Shown here in pieces: positions 1 to 6,895 of a DNA stretch of 10,166 nt. The notes beneath the pieces were generated by a model. That model did not search any database. It saw only the letters and a program-made list of their open reading frames with translations, and was not told the DNA's origin. How positions within the stretch are numbered: position 1 is the first letter of the stretch; every line of letters begins with the position of its first letter. The stretch comes from QHXW01 sp041486185 (GTDB lineage Bacteria; Acidobacteriota; Terriglobia; Bryobacterales; Bryobacteraceae): NCBI GenBank assembly GCA_041486185.1, contig JBGPKX010000222.1:1-10166 (forward strand). The letters are read 5' to 3'. A program made the translations under genes and the position numbers.

Positions 1-486
1 GCCGTTCGCGATCATCTGCGTCCATGCGTCCGTGCCGAGCAGGACGGCGTGGGCTAAGGGGAGGTCCTGGTCACGGCGGGCTTCTTCCAAAATCTCGCGA
101 TAATTGACACGGGCGTCACGTTCGTTCAGGAAGATAGCCTTCATGCCCGACTTGCGCAGCACGAAGCGCAGCTCGTGCGAACGGTACGCGGGATTGACAT
201 TGACCAGGACAGCGCCCATGCGCGTGGTGGCCACCTGCAGATACACCCACTCGGCGCAGCTTGAAGCCCACATACCGACGCGATCGCCGGGACGAATGCC
301 CAGGCCCCACAGACCGCACGCCGTGCGCTCGACCTGTTCTTGCAAGTCCCGGAAGGAGAGCCGCAGCCCCTGATGGCGCGAAACGATGGCGTCACCGGCC
401 GGATTATGCCGCGCGGCATCTTCCATTGCCTGGCCGACGGTCTTTTCGAGAAGCGAAAGATTCGGCCCGCGCGCGTAGCTCAGCAT
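1..486 (-). CDS. AMP-binding acyl-CoA synthetase, N-terminal part (runs off left edge)
   Basis: This is the first 162 codons of an adenylate-forming enzyme that would activate a fatty or other carboxylic acid with ATP and transfer it to CoA in the cytoplasm. The reverse-strand frame is open from the ATG at 486 to base 1 with no stop. The start MLSYARGPNLSLLEKTVGQA leads into the usual N-terminal subdomain: GDAIVSRHQGLRLSFRDL (about residues 31-48), GLGIRPGDRVGMWASSCAEW (about 61-80) and GAVLVNVNPAYRSHELRFVL (about 89-108). The NVNPAYR...ELRFVL block matches the medium/long-chain acyl-CoA synthetase (ACSF2/FadD-like) branch. The diagnostic Ser/Thr/Gly-rich AMP-binding loop lies beyond the edge, so substrate class cannot be judged. 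No Shine-Dalgarno sequence precedes the ATG, while a perfect TATAAT sits 8 bases upstream of it, which suggests a leaderless or nearly leaderless transcript. It is separated by 231 bp from the phosphohydrolase upstream, so it probably has its own promoter. Confidence 0.85.
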   Translation of the reverse strand, partial: MLSYARGPNLSLLEKTVGQAMEDAARHNPAGDAIVSRHQGLRLSFRDLQEQVERTACGLWGLGIRPGDRVGMWASSCAEWVYLQVATTRMGAVLVNVNPAYRSHELRFVLRKSGMKAIFLNERDARVNYREILEEARRDQDLPLAHAVLLGTDAWTQMIANG

Positions 487-494
487 GACGCCAG

Positions 495-500
495 ATTATA
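495..500 (-). promoter_or_regulatory. -10 box (TATAAT) of the acyl-CoA synthetase gene
   Basis: On the minus strand a perfect TATAAT is followed by CTGGCGTC and then the ATG at 486. Transcription starting 6-8 bases after the box would begin within about two bases of the start codon. No clear TTGACA-like -35 box is found at 16-18 bp, so the call rests on the -10 hexamer, its position and the intergenic setting. Confidence 0.4.
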
Positions 501-586
501 CTATGCGCGCCTTAGGCGAGTTCCGGAACAGCGGGCGCGTCGGCACAAACGCGACGGGTATAGGAGCCTGGTGAAAAACTCGAAGC

Positions 587-658
587 AACCGCTTCCTTAC
601 GGTCGCGGCGCGCAATGCCCTTGGCCAGTTACAGAGCCGCGCGGGCGAGCAAGCGGTT
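587..658. repeat. Dispersed palindromic element, copy B
   Basis: A nested inverted repeat in the 231-bp gap between the phosphohydrolase and the acyl-CoA synthetase. Outer arms AACCGCTT (587-594) and AAGCGGTT (651-658) are perfectly complementary, as are inner arms CGCGGC (604-609) and GCCGCG (636-641). Bases 588-609 match 5352-5373 (copy A) in 21 of 22 positions; the only difference is T594 versus C5358. Both copies then carry GAGCCGCGCG further on (634-643 and 5391-5400). Matching sequence plus matching fold in two intergenic places indicates a mobile or amplified REP/MITE-like element and not chance. No transposase is present nearby. The rest of this gap shows no gene. Confidence 0.65.
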
Positions 659-717
659 TCCGAAACACCCTTCCAACACGCTCCTGGCTGCCCGGCAGGC
701 AGACGTGTGACCGGCAA

Positions 718-2301
718 TCAGGAAAACAGCGGTTGCCCATCCATAACGTCCACCGTCGCAACTCCAGCCGCGCAAAGCACCGTGGGAGCGATATCGTACA
801 GAGTGGCGGGCGTCAGTTCCGAATTCTGGCTCTCTCCGTATCCGCGGGCCACCAGGAATCCGTGCGGCGTATGACTTCCGCTGCGGCTGTCCTGCCTGCG
901 TAGCGTCAGGCGTCCAATCTGAGGGGATGCTACCTCGTCCCAGACGAAGCTCTGTTCCCACAGGACCGTCACGTCCGGGAGCCGATCGAGGAACGGCCCG
1001 TGAAACTCTTCGTGCGTAAGCGTCACTTGCCGCGTGACCTTGCGCCCGGTTCGTGGATCGGCGAGCTCGACGAGCGCCGCCCGGATAGCCTCGCAGGTCT
1101 GGCGGTACTCGGCTCCGGCAGCCACCACTCCGTGCCGGTCGCGGCCCTCGACCAGGATGCGGATCGCACCCACCGACTCGTTGTTCGGCACGGCGATGGC
1201 ACGGCAGCCCGCCCAGTCTCTGCGGCCCGCGTACCAGCGGAAGACCAGTTCATTTTGCAGCCGCCTCGGCAACATCGCTTTCACGCCGTACTGAAACCTC
1301 CCCGGGAGCGCCATCTTGATGAGCCGCCACGGGTTCACGCGAGCCTTCCCAGCGCGCACGTGCCCCGCGCCATTGACTCCCGCCTTACCGAATCCAAGGA
1401 TATCGAGGATCTCTTGCAGGTTCCAGGAAGCATGCCAGATCGGCCCCATGCCATGACCGGAAAAGATGAGGCAGCGCGCCTCCCGCCCGGCCAGTTCTAC
1501 CAGCTCGCCCACCTGGCGATCCACCGCACGGTACACGGCTTCGACCGTGTCGCGCAGCCCGTGCGTATCCGCTGGATCGTGGCGCGGGTGCGTGGCATCC
1601 AAAAAATTCCAAAAATGGTGACCCGCGCAATGCGTCTCGGAAAAACCGGCGAAGCAGATGTCCCAGTCCTCACGCTCCATCAGGAACCGGCAGAGCTCGC
1701 CGCGAATCTGTACGCCATCGAGCAGCCGCTGGCGCAGCTTCCAAAGCGCCTTCGGATTGTCGTCCACGGCGTCGCAATCGCCCACCGGGTGCCGTCCAAA
1801 CCGCTTGTCGATCTCGCCCAGCAGGCCCGGCGGATTGGAAGCACGTTCCGCCCCGCGGCCGTGCACTCCCCAGTTGGCCACAACCGTGCCCGTGATCTGG
1901 CAGTTCGGGGGATGCGGAACATCCAGAATGCACACCCGTCTTCCTGCCGCGCTCAAGTGCTCCCAAAATGGGCTAGCCCCGATCGCGTCGTCGCCAAGCA
2001 TTTGAAGATCGCCGCTAGCGGCATCATACTGCACGTAGTGATACTTCGCGAACCTCCCGGGATTCGCCCCCGTATGAATCGCAGACCACACGGTATCGGG
2101 AAACTGAGCGGCGGTACTGGCCAGCTCGGCTCTGACGCCTTGTTCGAAAAGACGGCGGAATACCGGCAGTTTGCCCTCATTCGCCCACTTGAGAACAAGC
2201 GTCCACTCCATGGCATCCAGCCCGATGAGCAACTGTCTAGGTAGACGCTTGGTTGACCCGTTCGCGTTCAACCTGTTGGCCTCTGCCTGAGGAGTATACA
2301 C
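718..2301 (-). CDS. Alkaline-phosphatase-superfamily phosphohydrolase (type I phosphodiesterase-like)
   Basis: A 527-aa predicted metal-dependent phosphohydrolase or phosphodiesterase; the substrate is unknown. Numbering from the GTG at 2301: LLIGLDAMEW (24-33) carries the first metal-binding Asp (D29). PDTVWSAIHTGANPG (68-82) holds the nucleophile region (T70 or S73) and the TG..PG turn. SETHCAGHHFW (221-231) and SGHGMG (281-286) are the second metal site. SHTPHGFL (476-483) supplies the late His (H480). DIAPTVLCAAG and MDGQPL (503-524) form the usual C-terminus. The ordinary DxxxH and DHG ligand Asp residues are replaced by H224 and G282, which I recall from a distinct subfamily. No clear signal peptide or membrane segment is seen, so it may be cytoplasmic. 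The start is uncertain: GTG 2301 lacks an SD, whereas TTG at 2271 is preceded by AGAGG. It follows the barrel gene by 66 bp and may be cotranscribed. Confidence 0.8.
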   Translation of the reverse strand: MYTPQAEANRLNANGSTKRLPRQLLIGLDAMEWTLVLKWANEGKLPVFRRLFEQGVRAELASTAAQFPDTVWSAIHTGANPGRFAKYHYVQYDAASGDLQMLGDDAIGASPFWEHLSAAGRRVCILDVPHPPNCQITGTVVANWGVHGRGAERASNPPGLLGEIDKRFGRHPVGDCDAVDDNPKALWKLRQRLLDGVQIRGELCRFLMEREDWDICFAGFSETHCAGHHFWNFLDATHPRHDPADTHGLRDTVEAVYRAVDRQVGELVELAGREARCLIFSGHGMGPIWHASWNLQEILDILGFGKAGVNGAGHVRAGKARVNPWRLIKMALPGRFQYGVKAMLPRRLQNELVFRWYAGRRDWAGCRAIAVPNNESVGAIRILVEGRDRHGVVAAGAEYRQTCEAIRAALVELADPRTGRKVTRQVTLTHEEFHGPFLDRLPDVTVLWEQSFVWDEVASPQIGRLTLRRQDSRSGSHTPHGFLVARGYGESQNSELTPATLYDIAPTVLCAAGVATVDVMDGQPLFS

Positions 2302-2367
2302 CCAATGGCTCGGGCTATCTTCGTACGAGTGTTGAAGCGACCTTGAGGAGTTCCGACGGACCTTCCT

Positions 2368-4329
2368 TCAGAATGACCACAACACGCTGGTGTACCCGGT
2401 CTGCGCGCGGTACCCGTAATCCGTGGTGAAGGGCTGGCCGGTAAAGAAATCTTCGCGATAGCCGTAATACTGATAACCGACATTCCACCTGACACGGCTT
2501 GTAATCTTGACCGATAAACGCGCCAGCGGCGACTGGAACTTCAGCGGGAACGTCTGCGCCCTCTGGAACTCCGGAATGTCGGGCCCAAATCCCGATCCTG
2601 TCGGGCTGCTGCGGCCATCGCCGGTATCCTGCACGTGGCTGTAACCGGCGTAAAGATCGGCTCGCCGGCCTATCGCGAAATGCAGACCGATGTTGCCCGT
2701 TTGCAGATTGCTGATGTACAGCGAATATTGGTTTTGCAGCAGCTCGCCGCTGTCGAAGAACGCCAGGCCTCCCAGACTATCCAGATGCAGCTTGCAGTAA
2801 TCGGCGTTGAACGAGAGCCAGCGCAACGGTGACCAGGATGCATTCGCGGCGTACGTCCGGGCATGCGAACTGTAAGCCGTCAGGGTGGTCGAGTTGTTGT
2901 TGTAGTCGGTGCGCACATACGCCGAGAGCAGCAGGCTCTTGCGCTTATACTGCACGCGCGCATTTAGGTCCTGGTAGCTGCCGTCGCTCTTGGGAGTAAA
3001 CGGATGGTTCGCGTGTCCCACCTCGCCATCGAGCACGATGGTAACCGTCGGGATCGGCCGGATCCTCACACCGAACAAGCCGGCGATGAGGATGCTGGTC
3101 TGGTCGTAGTTGATAGGCGAGTTCAGAACATTGCGGATGAAACGGTCGGAATAATGATACCCGCCAAAAAAGTTCAGCCACTTCGCCGCCTGGTAGTTCA
3201 AATCCGTCTGGTTGGTAATCGTGCGGATTCCCAGGTAGAGGAAGTAAAGGGTCTGAAAACTCCCGGTGGCATTGTTGAGTTGAAGGAACTCGGAATTCCC
3301 TTCTGTCCGCACGTTGTACACCGCTGTGCTGTTTGTGACGGAGAGCCTGGACGTGGGGAACACGGTAAACGTCAGATTGCCCGTCGCCACCGGACGCTGC
3401 CCTGTTCCCATGGTCACGACCTGCAGACCTCCCAGGCCGGGCGCAAGACCGCCGATGAGCCCGCTCTGTGTCGACACGAAAGCCCGCTGGGTACCCGTGT
3501 ACGTGAAGCGGCCGTTCAAACTGAACCACTTCTTGTCGGTGAATAGCGCCACGCGCCAATAGGGGCTGGTGCCGTGGTACGGATTGGTGAGCTGGGCCGG
3601 TAGCGGCTCACCGGTATCCGACTGCGGGCTCACCCGGAAGTCCTCCTTGAAGTCCTGCCAGCCGCGCATCCAGTTCAACCTGATGCCCAGAAACTGGATT
3701 TCATTGCCGATGCGGTACTCGTTGCGGGCGTCGCGCACCGTCGGAACTCCGGTGGTATCCAAGGTGGGCGCAAAGAAGCCGCCAACGGAGGTTAAAGCCG
3801 GCCCATCCTGCACGCTGCGCGAATAACCCAGGAAAAACTGAATTTTGGATTGCGGGAACAACGTCAGGTCATCATCCTGCATGGTGTAGCGCGTATCCCG
3901 CAAATTACCGCTCTCCTGACCCGCGCTCACCAGTCCCGGATTCACGTAGTCGTTCAGCCGCCAGGTCATGTCGAAGCGATAAATGCGGTTCTTCTGGATG
4001 CGGACCACGGCCGATTCGTACGGGTCGCCTCCGAGACCTTGTGTGTTGAGAAGGATCTCATCGAACAACCGCCCGTGGCCGTCGCGCGAATTGACGCTGA
4101 GCGAACTCCCCAGCAGGCGCACACCGTTGCCGTAATTCACCTGACTCCGATATTCATCCAGGTTTCCTCCGATGGAGTCCCAACGGTATCCCGTCTCGAA
4201 CGAATTGACGATGTTGTACTCGGCGGTGTTATCGCCGCGCACCGGCCCAACCGGCTCCGGAGTGGGCGCGACGGCTTGCTGTGCGACGGCGAGGCCGGCC
4301 GAGAGAACCGCGATGATGGCAGCTTTCAT
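2368..4329 (-). CDS. MtrB/PioB-like outer-membrane beta-barrel of a porin-cytochrome complex
   Basis: A predicted 653-aa outer-membrane barrel that would sheath the decaheme cytochrome encoded just upstream and so carry electrons across the outer membrane. From the ATG at 4329 a signal peptide is clear (MKAAIIAVLSAGLAVA, cleavage near residue 16). The mature chain is rich in alternating hydrophobic/polar beta strands with many Tyr, Phe, Asn and Arg residues, and ends in VLWSF, the terminal aromatic used by the BAM machinery. Early motifs include NSFETGYRWDSIGGN and SVNSRDGHGR. MtrB is of similar size (about 700 aa), but the N-terminal CxxC of Shewanella MtrB is absent; only one Cys is seen (ADYCKL). 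The frame extends upstream to an ATG at 4341 that overlaps the cytochrome TGA as ATGA. I prefer 4329 because GAGG lies 6 bases before it and the signal peptide begins there. Assignment rests on gene order plus barrel character, since barrel sequences diverge quickly. Confidence 0.72.
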   Translation of the reverse strand: MKAAIIAVLSAGLAVAQQAVAPTPEPVGPVRGDNTAEYNIVNSFETGYRWDSIGGNLDEYRSQVNYGNGVRLLGSSLSVNSRDGHGRLFDEILLNTQGLGGDPYESAVVRIQKNRIYRFDMTWRLNDYVNPGLVSAGQESGNLRDTRYTMQDDDLTLFPQSKIQFFLGYSRSVQDGPALTSVGGFFAPTLDTTGVPTVRDARNEYRIGNEIQFLGIRLNWMRGWQDFKEDFRVSPQSDTGEPLPAQLTNPYHGTSPYWRVALFTDKKWFSLNGRFTYTGTQRAFVSTQSGLIGGLAPGLGGLQVVTMGTGQRPVATGNLTFTVFPTSRLSVTNSTAVYNVRTEGNSEFLQLNNATGSFQTLYFLYLGIRTITNQTDLNYQAAKWLNFFGGYHYSDRFIRNVLNSPINYDQTSILIAGLFGVRIRPIPTVTIVLDGEVGHANHPFTPKSDGSYQDLNARVQYKRKSLLLSAYVRTDYNNNSTTLTAYSSHARTYAANASWSPLRWLSFNADYCKLHLDSLGGLAFFDSGELLQNQYSLYISNLQTGNIGLHFAIGRRADLYAGYSHVQDTGDGRSSPTGSGFGPDIPEFQRAQTFPLKFQSPLARLSVKITSRVRWNVGYQYYGYREDFFTGQPFTTDYGYRAQTGYTSVLWSF

Positions 4330-4335
4330 TCGGCG

Positions 4336-4339
4336 CCTC
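4336..4339 (-). promoter_or_regulatory. Ribosome binding site and stop/start overlap deciding the barrel start
   Basis: GAGG is placed 6 bases before the ATG at 4329. It overlaps the ATGA (4341-4338) formed with the cytochrome stop codon. The arrangement implies translational coupling whichever ATG is used. Confidence 0.5.
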
Positions 4340-5288
4340 ATTTCAGGAAGAACGGGTCCACATTGGAACCGTGAATATGCCCGTGGCAATTGGTGCAGTT
4401 CTGGAATCTTGGCGAGCGCAGGTCGTGAAATGAAACCGGCACTGGATCTCCGCTTCCCGTCCGGCTGAAACCAGGCGCGCCGTTATGGCACTCCAGGCAC
4501 ATGGTGAACACTACCGGCCGCCGCAACAACCGCGAATTGGCGGATCCATGCGGATAATGGCAGGCCTCGCAGCCTTCCACGCGCACCGGCGGGTGCTCGA
4601 ATACGAACGGCCCGCGCTTCTCAATGTGGCACTTGAGACACGGCTCCTCATTGGCAAAGACCTGGTCCATCATGTGCGGTCTCTCGGCCATTCTCCAGGT
4701 CGGCGGGAACGCGCCGTGGGGGTTGTGGCAGTCGGTGCACGTCATGAAGCCCTCGTTCACCCGGTGCTTGAACGGCATGGAGAACTGCGAGCGGACATCG
4801 GCATGGCATCCGTAACAGAGTTCAATTTGCAGATTGGCCAGCAAGAATCTCGGCGCCTGGGATTTGTGGATCGAGTGGCAGTTCGTGCAGACCACGTCAT
4901 TCAGCGTGTGTAAAGAGCGCCGGATGTTGGCGCGCGATAAGGTCTGCGAATGGCAGCGCAGGCAATTGTCCAGAACTTGCTTCGGTTCGAGCTGGGAAAA
5001 CGCGACGATGGTCGCCTTGCCGCCATGCGCCTCCACATGCGCGCCGCCGGGCCCGTGACAGCTCTCGCACCCGGTGTGCTCCTGGGTTTCCTTGCCCGAA
5101 GCCATGCTCTTGAAATGGGGGTTCTTATAAAACTTCGACCACACGTCGGCATGGCAGGTCTTGCACGCCTCGCTTCCCACGAAGCTCCGCTGCGTGTCTT
5201 TCTGCGCTAACGCCGGCTGCGCCAACACCGGCAGCGCCCCGGCGACGGCCAGGCTCAGAACGAAAACCGCTCCGGCGAAAGCTTTCAC
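4338..5288 (-). CDS. Periplasmic decaheme c-type cytochrome, MtrA/DmsE family
   Basis: A 316-aa exported cytochrome that would pass electrons from the periplasm through an outer-membrane porin. Ten CxxCH heme-binding motifs begin at residues 42, 74, 109, 134, 158, 184, 217, 240, 264 and 298 (counted from GTG 5288). Ten hemes in about 320 residues is the size and content of MtrA, PioA and DmsE. Spacings fall into two similar halves of five, as expected for the pentaheme duplication in that family, and additional His residues are available as distal ligands. CTDCHNPHG and CEACHYPHG blocks are typical. The signal peptide is MKAFAGAVFVLSLAVAGALPVLA, ending near residue 23. I chose GTG 5288 over the in-frame ATG at 5306 because GGGAG lies 7 bases upstream of it and the signal peptide starts there. 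The stop overlaps the downstream barrel frame (ATGA), which strongly links the two products. The electron donor and terminal acceptor are not visible here. Confidence 0.9.
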   Translation of the reverse strand: MKAFAGAVFVLSLAVAGALPVLAQPALAQKDTQRSFVGSEACKTCHADVWSKFYKNPHFKSMASGKETQEHTGCESCHGPGGAHVEAHGGKATIVAFSQLEPKQVLDNCLRCHSQTLSRANIRRSLHTLNDVVCTNCHSIHKSQAPRFLLANLQIELCYGCHADVRSQFSMPFKHRVNEGFMTCTDCHNPHGAFPPTWRMAERPHMMDQVFANEEPCLKCHIEKRGPFVFEHPPVRVEGCEACHYPHGSANSRLLRRPVVFTMCLECHNGAPGFSRTGSGDPVPVSFHDLRSPRFQNCTNCHGHIHGSNVDPFFLK

Positions 5289-5295
5289 GAAGGTA

Positions 5296-5300
5296 CTCCC
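5296..5300 (-). promoter_or_regulatory. Ribosome binding site deciding the cytochrome start
   Basis: GGGAG on the minus strand stands 7 bases before the GTG at 5288. The in-frame ATG at 5306 has no SD upstream, so GTG is favoured. Confidence 0.5.
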
Positions 5301-5350
5301 AAACATTTCATATCAATGATGCTTTTTATCCCGCGGACAACAGTGAACAT

Positions 5351-5411
5351 GACCGCTCCCTTACGGTCGCGGCTCAGCAAGGCACATTCCGAGCCGCGCG
5401 CGTGGGAAAGC
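5351..5411. repeat. Dispersed palindromic element, copy A
   Basis: Bases 5352-5373 repeat 588-609 with a single mismatch. Here the inner stem is longer and perfect: CGCGGCTC (5368-5375) pairs with GAGCCGCG (5391-5398) around a 15-base loop. The outer arm is degenerate (GCTCCC against GGGAAAGC at 5404-5411). It lies about 60 bp upstream of the cytochrome start, so it could be transcribed into that leader or affect expression. Confidence 0.65.
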
Positions 5412-5670
5412 TTCTTTCCGATGCGAACGAATTCATTGCGACACTCCACTAGTGGTCGTTTCGACTCCGGCCGATCGAGGGCCGTAAAGACCAGATTACC
5501 TGAGCGTGTGCATAGTTCTAAGAGGAAAAAGTGCAAAATCTATGGATCTCCGGCGCCACAGTGCAAACACAGATCATCGTTAACACTCGTTTCTTTGAGC
5601 ACGCTCAGAAATGATGTCGGTTTTCGGGTGATTTGATGGCTGCTGCTGCCCGCGCGGCCGGCACGAACCG

Positions 5671-5690
5671 GGTGTGAGCAGAAGCACACC
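5671..5690. repeat. Small inverted repeat upstream of the propeller promoter
   Basis: GGTGTG (5671-5676) and CACACC (5685-5690) are perfect complements around an 8-base loop. With one bulge the stem extends to CCG/GG on either side. It sits about 50 bp upstream of the TATAAT at 5740 and could be a regulator site. No gene ends just before it, so a terminator role is unlikely. Confidence 0.35.
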
Positions 5691-5739
5691 GGAACGTTTT
5701 AAGACCTTCGAATTCATCGGATATTCATGTCCGCGTCTT

Positions 5740-5745
5740 TATAAT
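5740..5745 (+). promoter_or_regulatory. -10 box (TATAAT) for the beta-propeller gene
   Basis: A perfect TATAAT lies 63 bases before the ATG at 5809 in an otherwise GC-rich setting, which would give a leader of roughly 57 bases. No good TTGACA match lies at 16-18 bp upstream, so the promoter may be weak or activator-dependent. Confidence 0.4.
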
Positions 5746-5808
5746 GTCCCATGCCCTAAAGACCACACCCGCATGTGACGCATGGCGTGTCACCGAACGG
5801 AGATTTCG

Positions 5809-6777
5809 ATGAAAAAAACGGTAGTGCTCGGCTTATTCGGCCTGGCTCTCGTGGGAGCCGCTAAGTATCATCTTCTAACCACGATCCCCGTGCCTGGCGA
5901 CGGCGGCTTCGATTACCTCACCGTGGACCAGGCGAACCGGCGCCTGTATGTATCGCACGGCACGCAGGTGGACGTGCTGGATGCGGACAAAGGAACCATC
6001 GTCGGTAAAGTGCCGGACACCCGTGGAGTGCACGGCATCGCGATTGCATCCGAATTCAACCGCGGCTTCGTCAGCGACGGGCAGGCCAACGACGTCACGG
6101 TTTTCGATCTGAAGACGCTGGCGGTCGTCGGCCGCGTGCCCGTAGGCAAGAAGCCGGACGCGATCATCTACGACCCGGCGACCAAACGCGTCATCGTTAA
6201 TAACGGCGATAGCAACAGCAGCACCATCATCAACGCGGCGGACCAAAAAGTCACCGGCACGGTCGATCTGGGCGGCGGTCCCGAGTTTGCCGCCGGCGAC
6301 GGCAAAGGGAAAGTGTTCATCAACCTGGAAGACAAGAGCGAGACCGTCAAGATCGATCCCATCGCGCTGAAGTTGGAAGAGCGCTGGCCGCTCAAGCCCT
6401 GCGAGCAGCCTTCGGCCATGGCCATGGACACGGCATCGCGGCGAATCTTCGTCGGCTGCCGCAATAAGGTGATGGCCGTTCTCGACGCCGACACCGGAAA
6501 AGTGGTGACCACTATGCCGATCGGCGACCACGTCGACGCCGGCGATTTCGAAGCCGCCACCAAGCTGGTATTCTTTTCGAATGGCGATGGCACGGTGAAC
6601 ATCTTTCACGAGGATTCGCCCGATCACTATACGGAAGTGGATAAAGTCACAACCGAACGCGGGGCCAAGACCATGGCGCTCGATCCGAAGACGCATAAGA
6701 TTTTCCTGTCCGTGGCGGAACGGGAGGGCAGAGCGATTAGACCGGGAACGTTTCATGTCCTGGTGTACGGACACTAA
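5809..6777 (+). CDS. Secreted YVTN-family seven-bladed beta-propeller protein
   Basis: A 322-aa exported beta-propeller of the YVTN/NHL-like type; the specific role is unknown, and such proteins usually act as binding scaffolds or, with cofactors, as oxidoreductases. The ATG at 5809 follows GGAG (5799-5802) by 6 bases and begins MKKTVVLGLFGLALVGAA, a signal peptide. The in-frame ATG at 5782 has neither feature. Seven repeats of about 40 residues are seen, starting near 35 (DYLTVDQANRRLYVSHGTQV), 74, 116, 158, 201, 242 and 286. Each has the pattern small/hydrophobic-D-x-x-x-(R/K)-(hydrophobic)3 followed by an (I/V)xxxD strand. The mature part has two Cys (C198 and C217), possibly a disulfide. 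No CxxCH heme site or other catalytic motif is visible. It is divergent from the decaheme cytochrome and 118 bp ahead of the TonB-dependent receptor on the same strand, so cotranscription with the latter is plausible. Confidence 0.82.
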   Translation: MKKTVVLGLFGLALVGAAKYHLLTTIPVPGDGGFDYLTVDQANRRLYVSHGTQVDVLDADKGTIVGKVPDTRGVHGIAIASEFNRGFVSDGQANDVTVFDLKTLAVVGRVPVGKKPDAIIYDPATKRVIVNNGDSNSSTIINAADQKVTGTVDLGGGPEFAAGDGKGKVFINLEDKSETVKIDPIALKLEERWPLKPCEQPSAMAMDTASRRIFVGCRNKVMAVLDADTGKVVTTMPIGDHVDAGDFEAATKLVFFSNGDGTVNIFHEDSPDHYTEVDKVTTERGAKTMALDPKTHKIFLSVAEREGRAIRPGTFHVLVYGH

Positions 6778-6895
6778 AGACGCTAAAAATGTAGTCGCGC
6801 CGGGCCTTCCGAGGTAACCAAACGGCCTTGTGTTTCGCCTTCTATTCCTACACCACACAACGTGGGCAACCGTGCCATCCTGTGGAAATCATCCG

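Larger units (their letters stand above)
5289..5808. other. Divergent intergenic control region between cytochrome and propeller genes
   Basis: About 520 bp without a convincing gene between two divergently transcribed envelope genes. It contains palindromic copy A (5351-5411), a GTGCAAA direct repeat at 5531-5537 and 5561-5567 (exactly 30 bp apart), an inverted repeat at 5671-5690, a TATAAT box at 5740-5745 facing right, and ribosome binding sites at each end. Two open frames here (to the left from 5536, and right from 5316) lack an SD and family resemblance, and they cross the repeat. I see no convincing promoter facing the cytochrome. Confidence 0.6.

Noticed and set aside
688..702. CTGCC/GGCAG hairpin just downstream of the phosphohydrolase stop as a terminator
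   Set aside because: Only a 5-bp stem and no T-tract; too weak to annotate.
1000..2244. Long plus-strand open frame (414 codons) opposite the phosphohydrolase gene
   Set aside because: The translation is rich in Arg, Pro and His with no domain pattern, while the minus strand carries clear AP-superfamily motifs. It is a GC-rich antisense shadow.
5509..5536. TTGCAC-16 bp-TATGCA as a minus-strand promoter for the cytochrome
   Set aside because: Only three of six matches in each hexamer and more than 200 bp from the start codon.
5316..5636. Possible small gene in the divergent intergenic region
   Set aside because: It crosses the palindromic element, lacks a ribosome binding site and its product resembles nothing recognisable.
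5875..6858. Minus-strand open frame (327 codons) opposite the beta-propeller gene
   Set aside because: No SD or family resemblance. The plus strand encodes seven regular propeller repeats.
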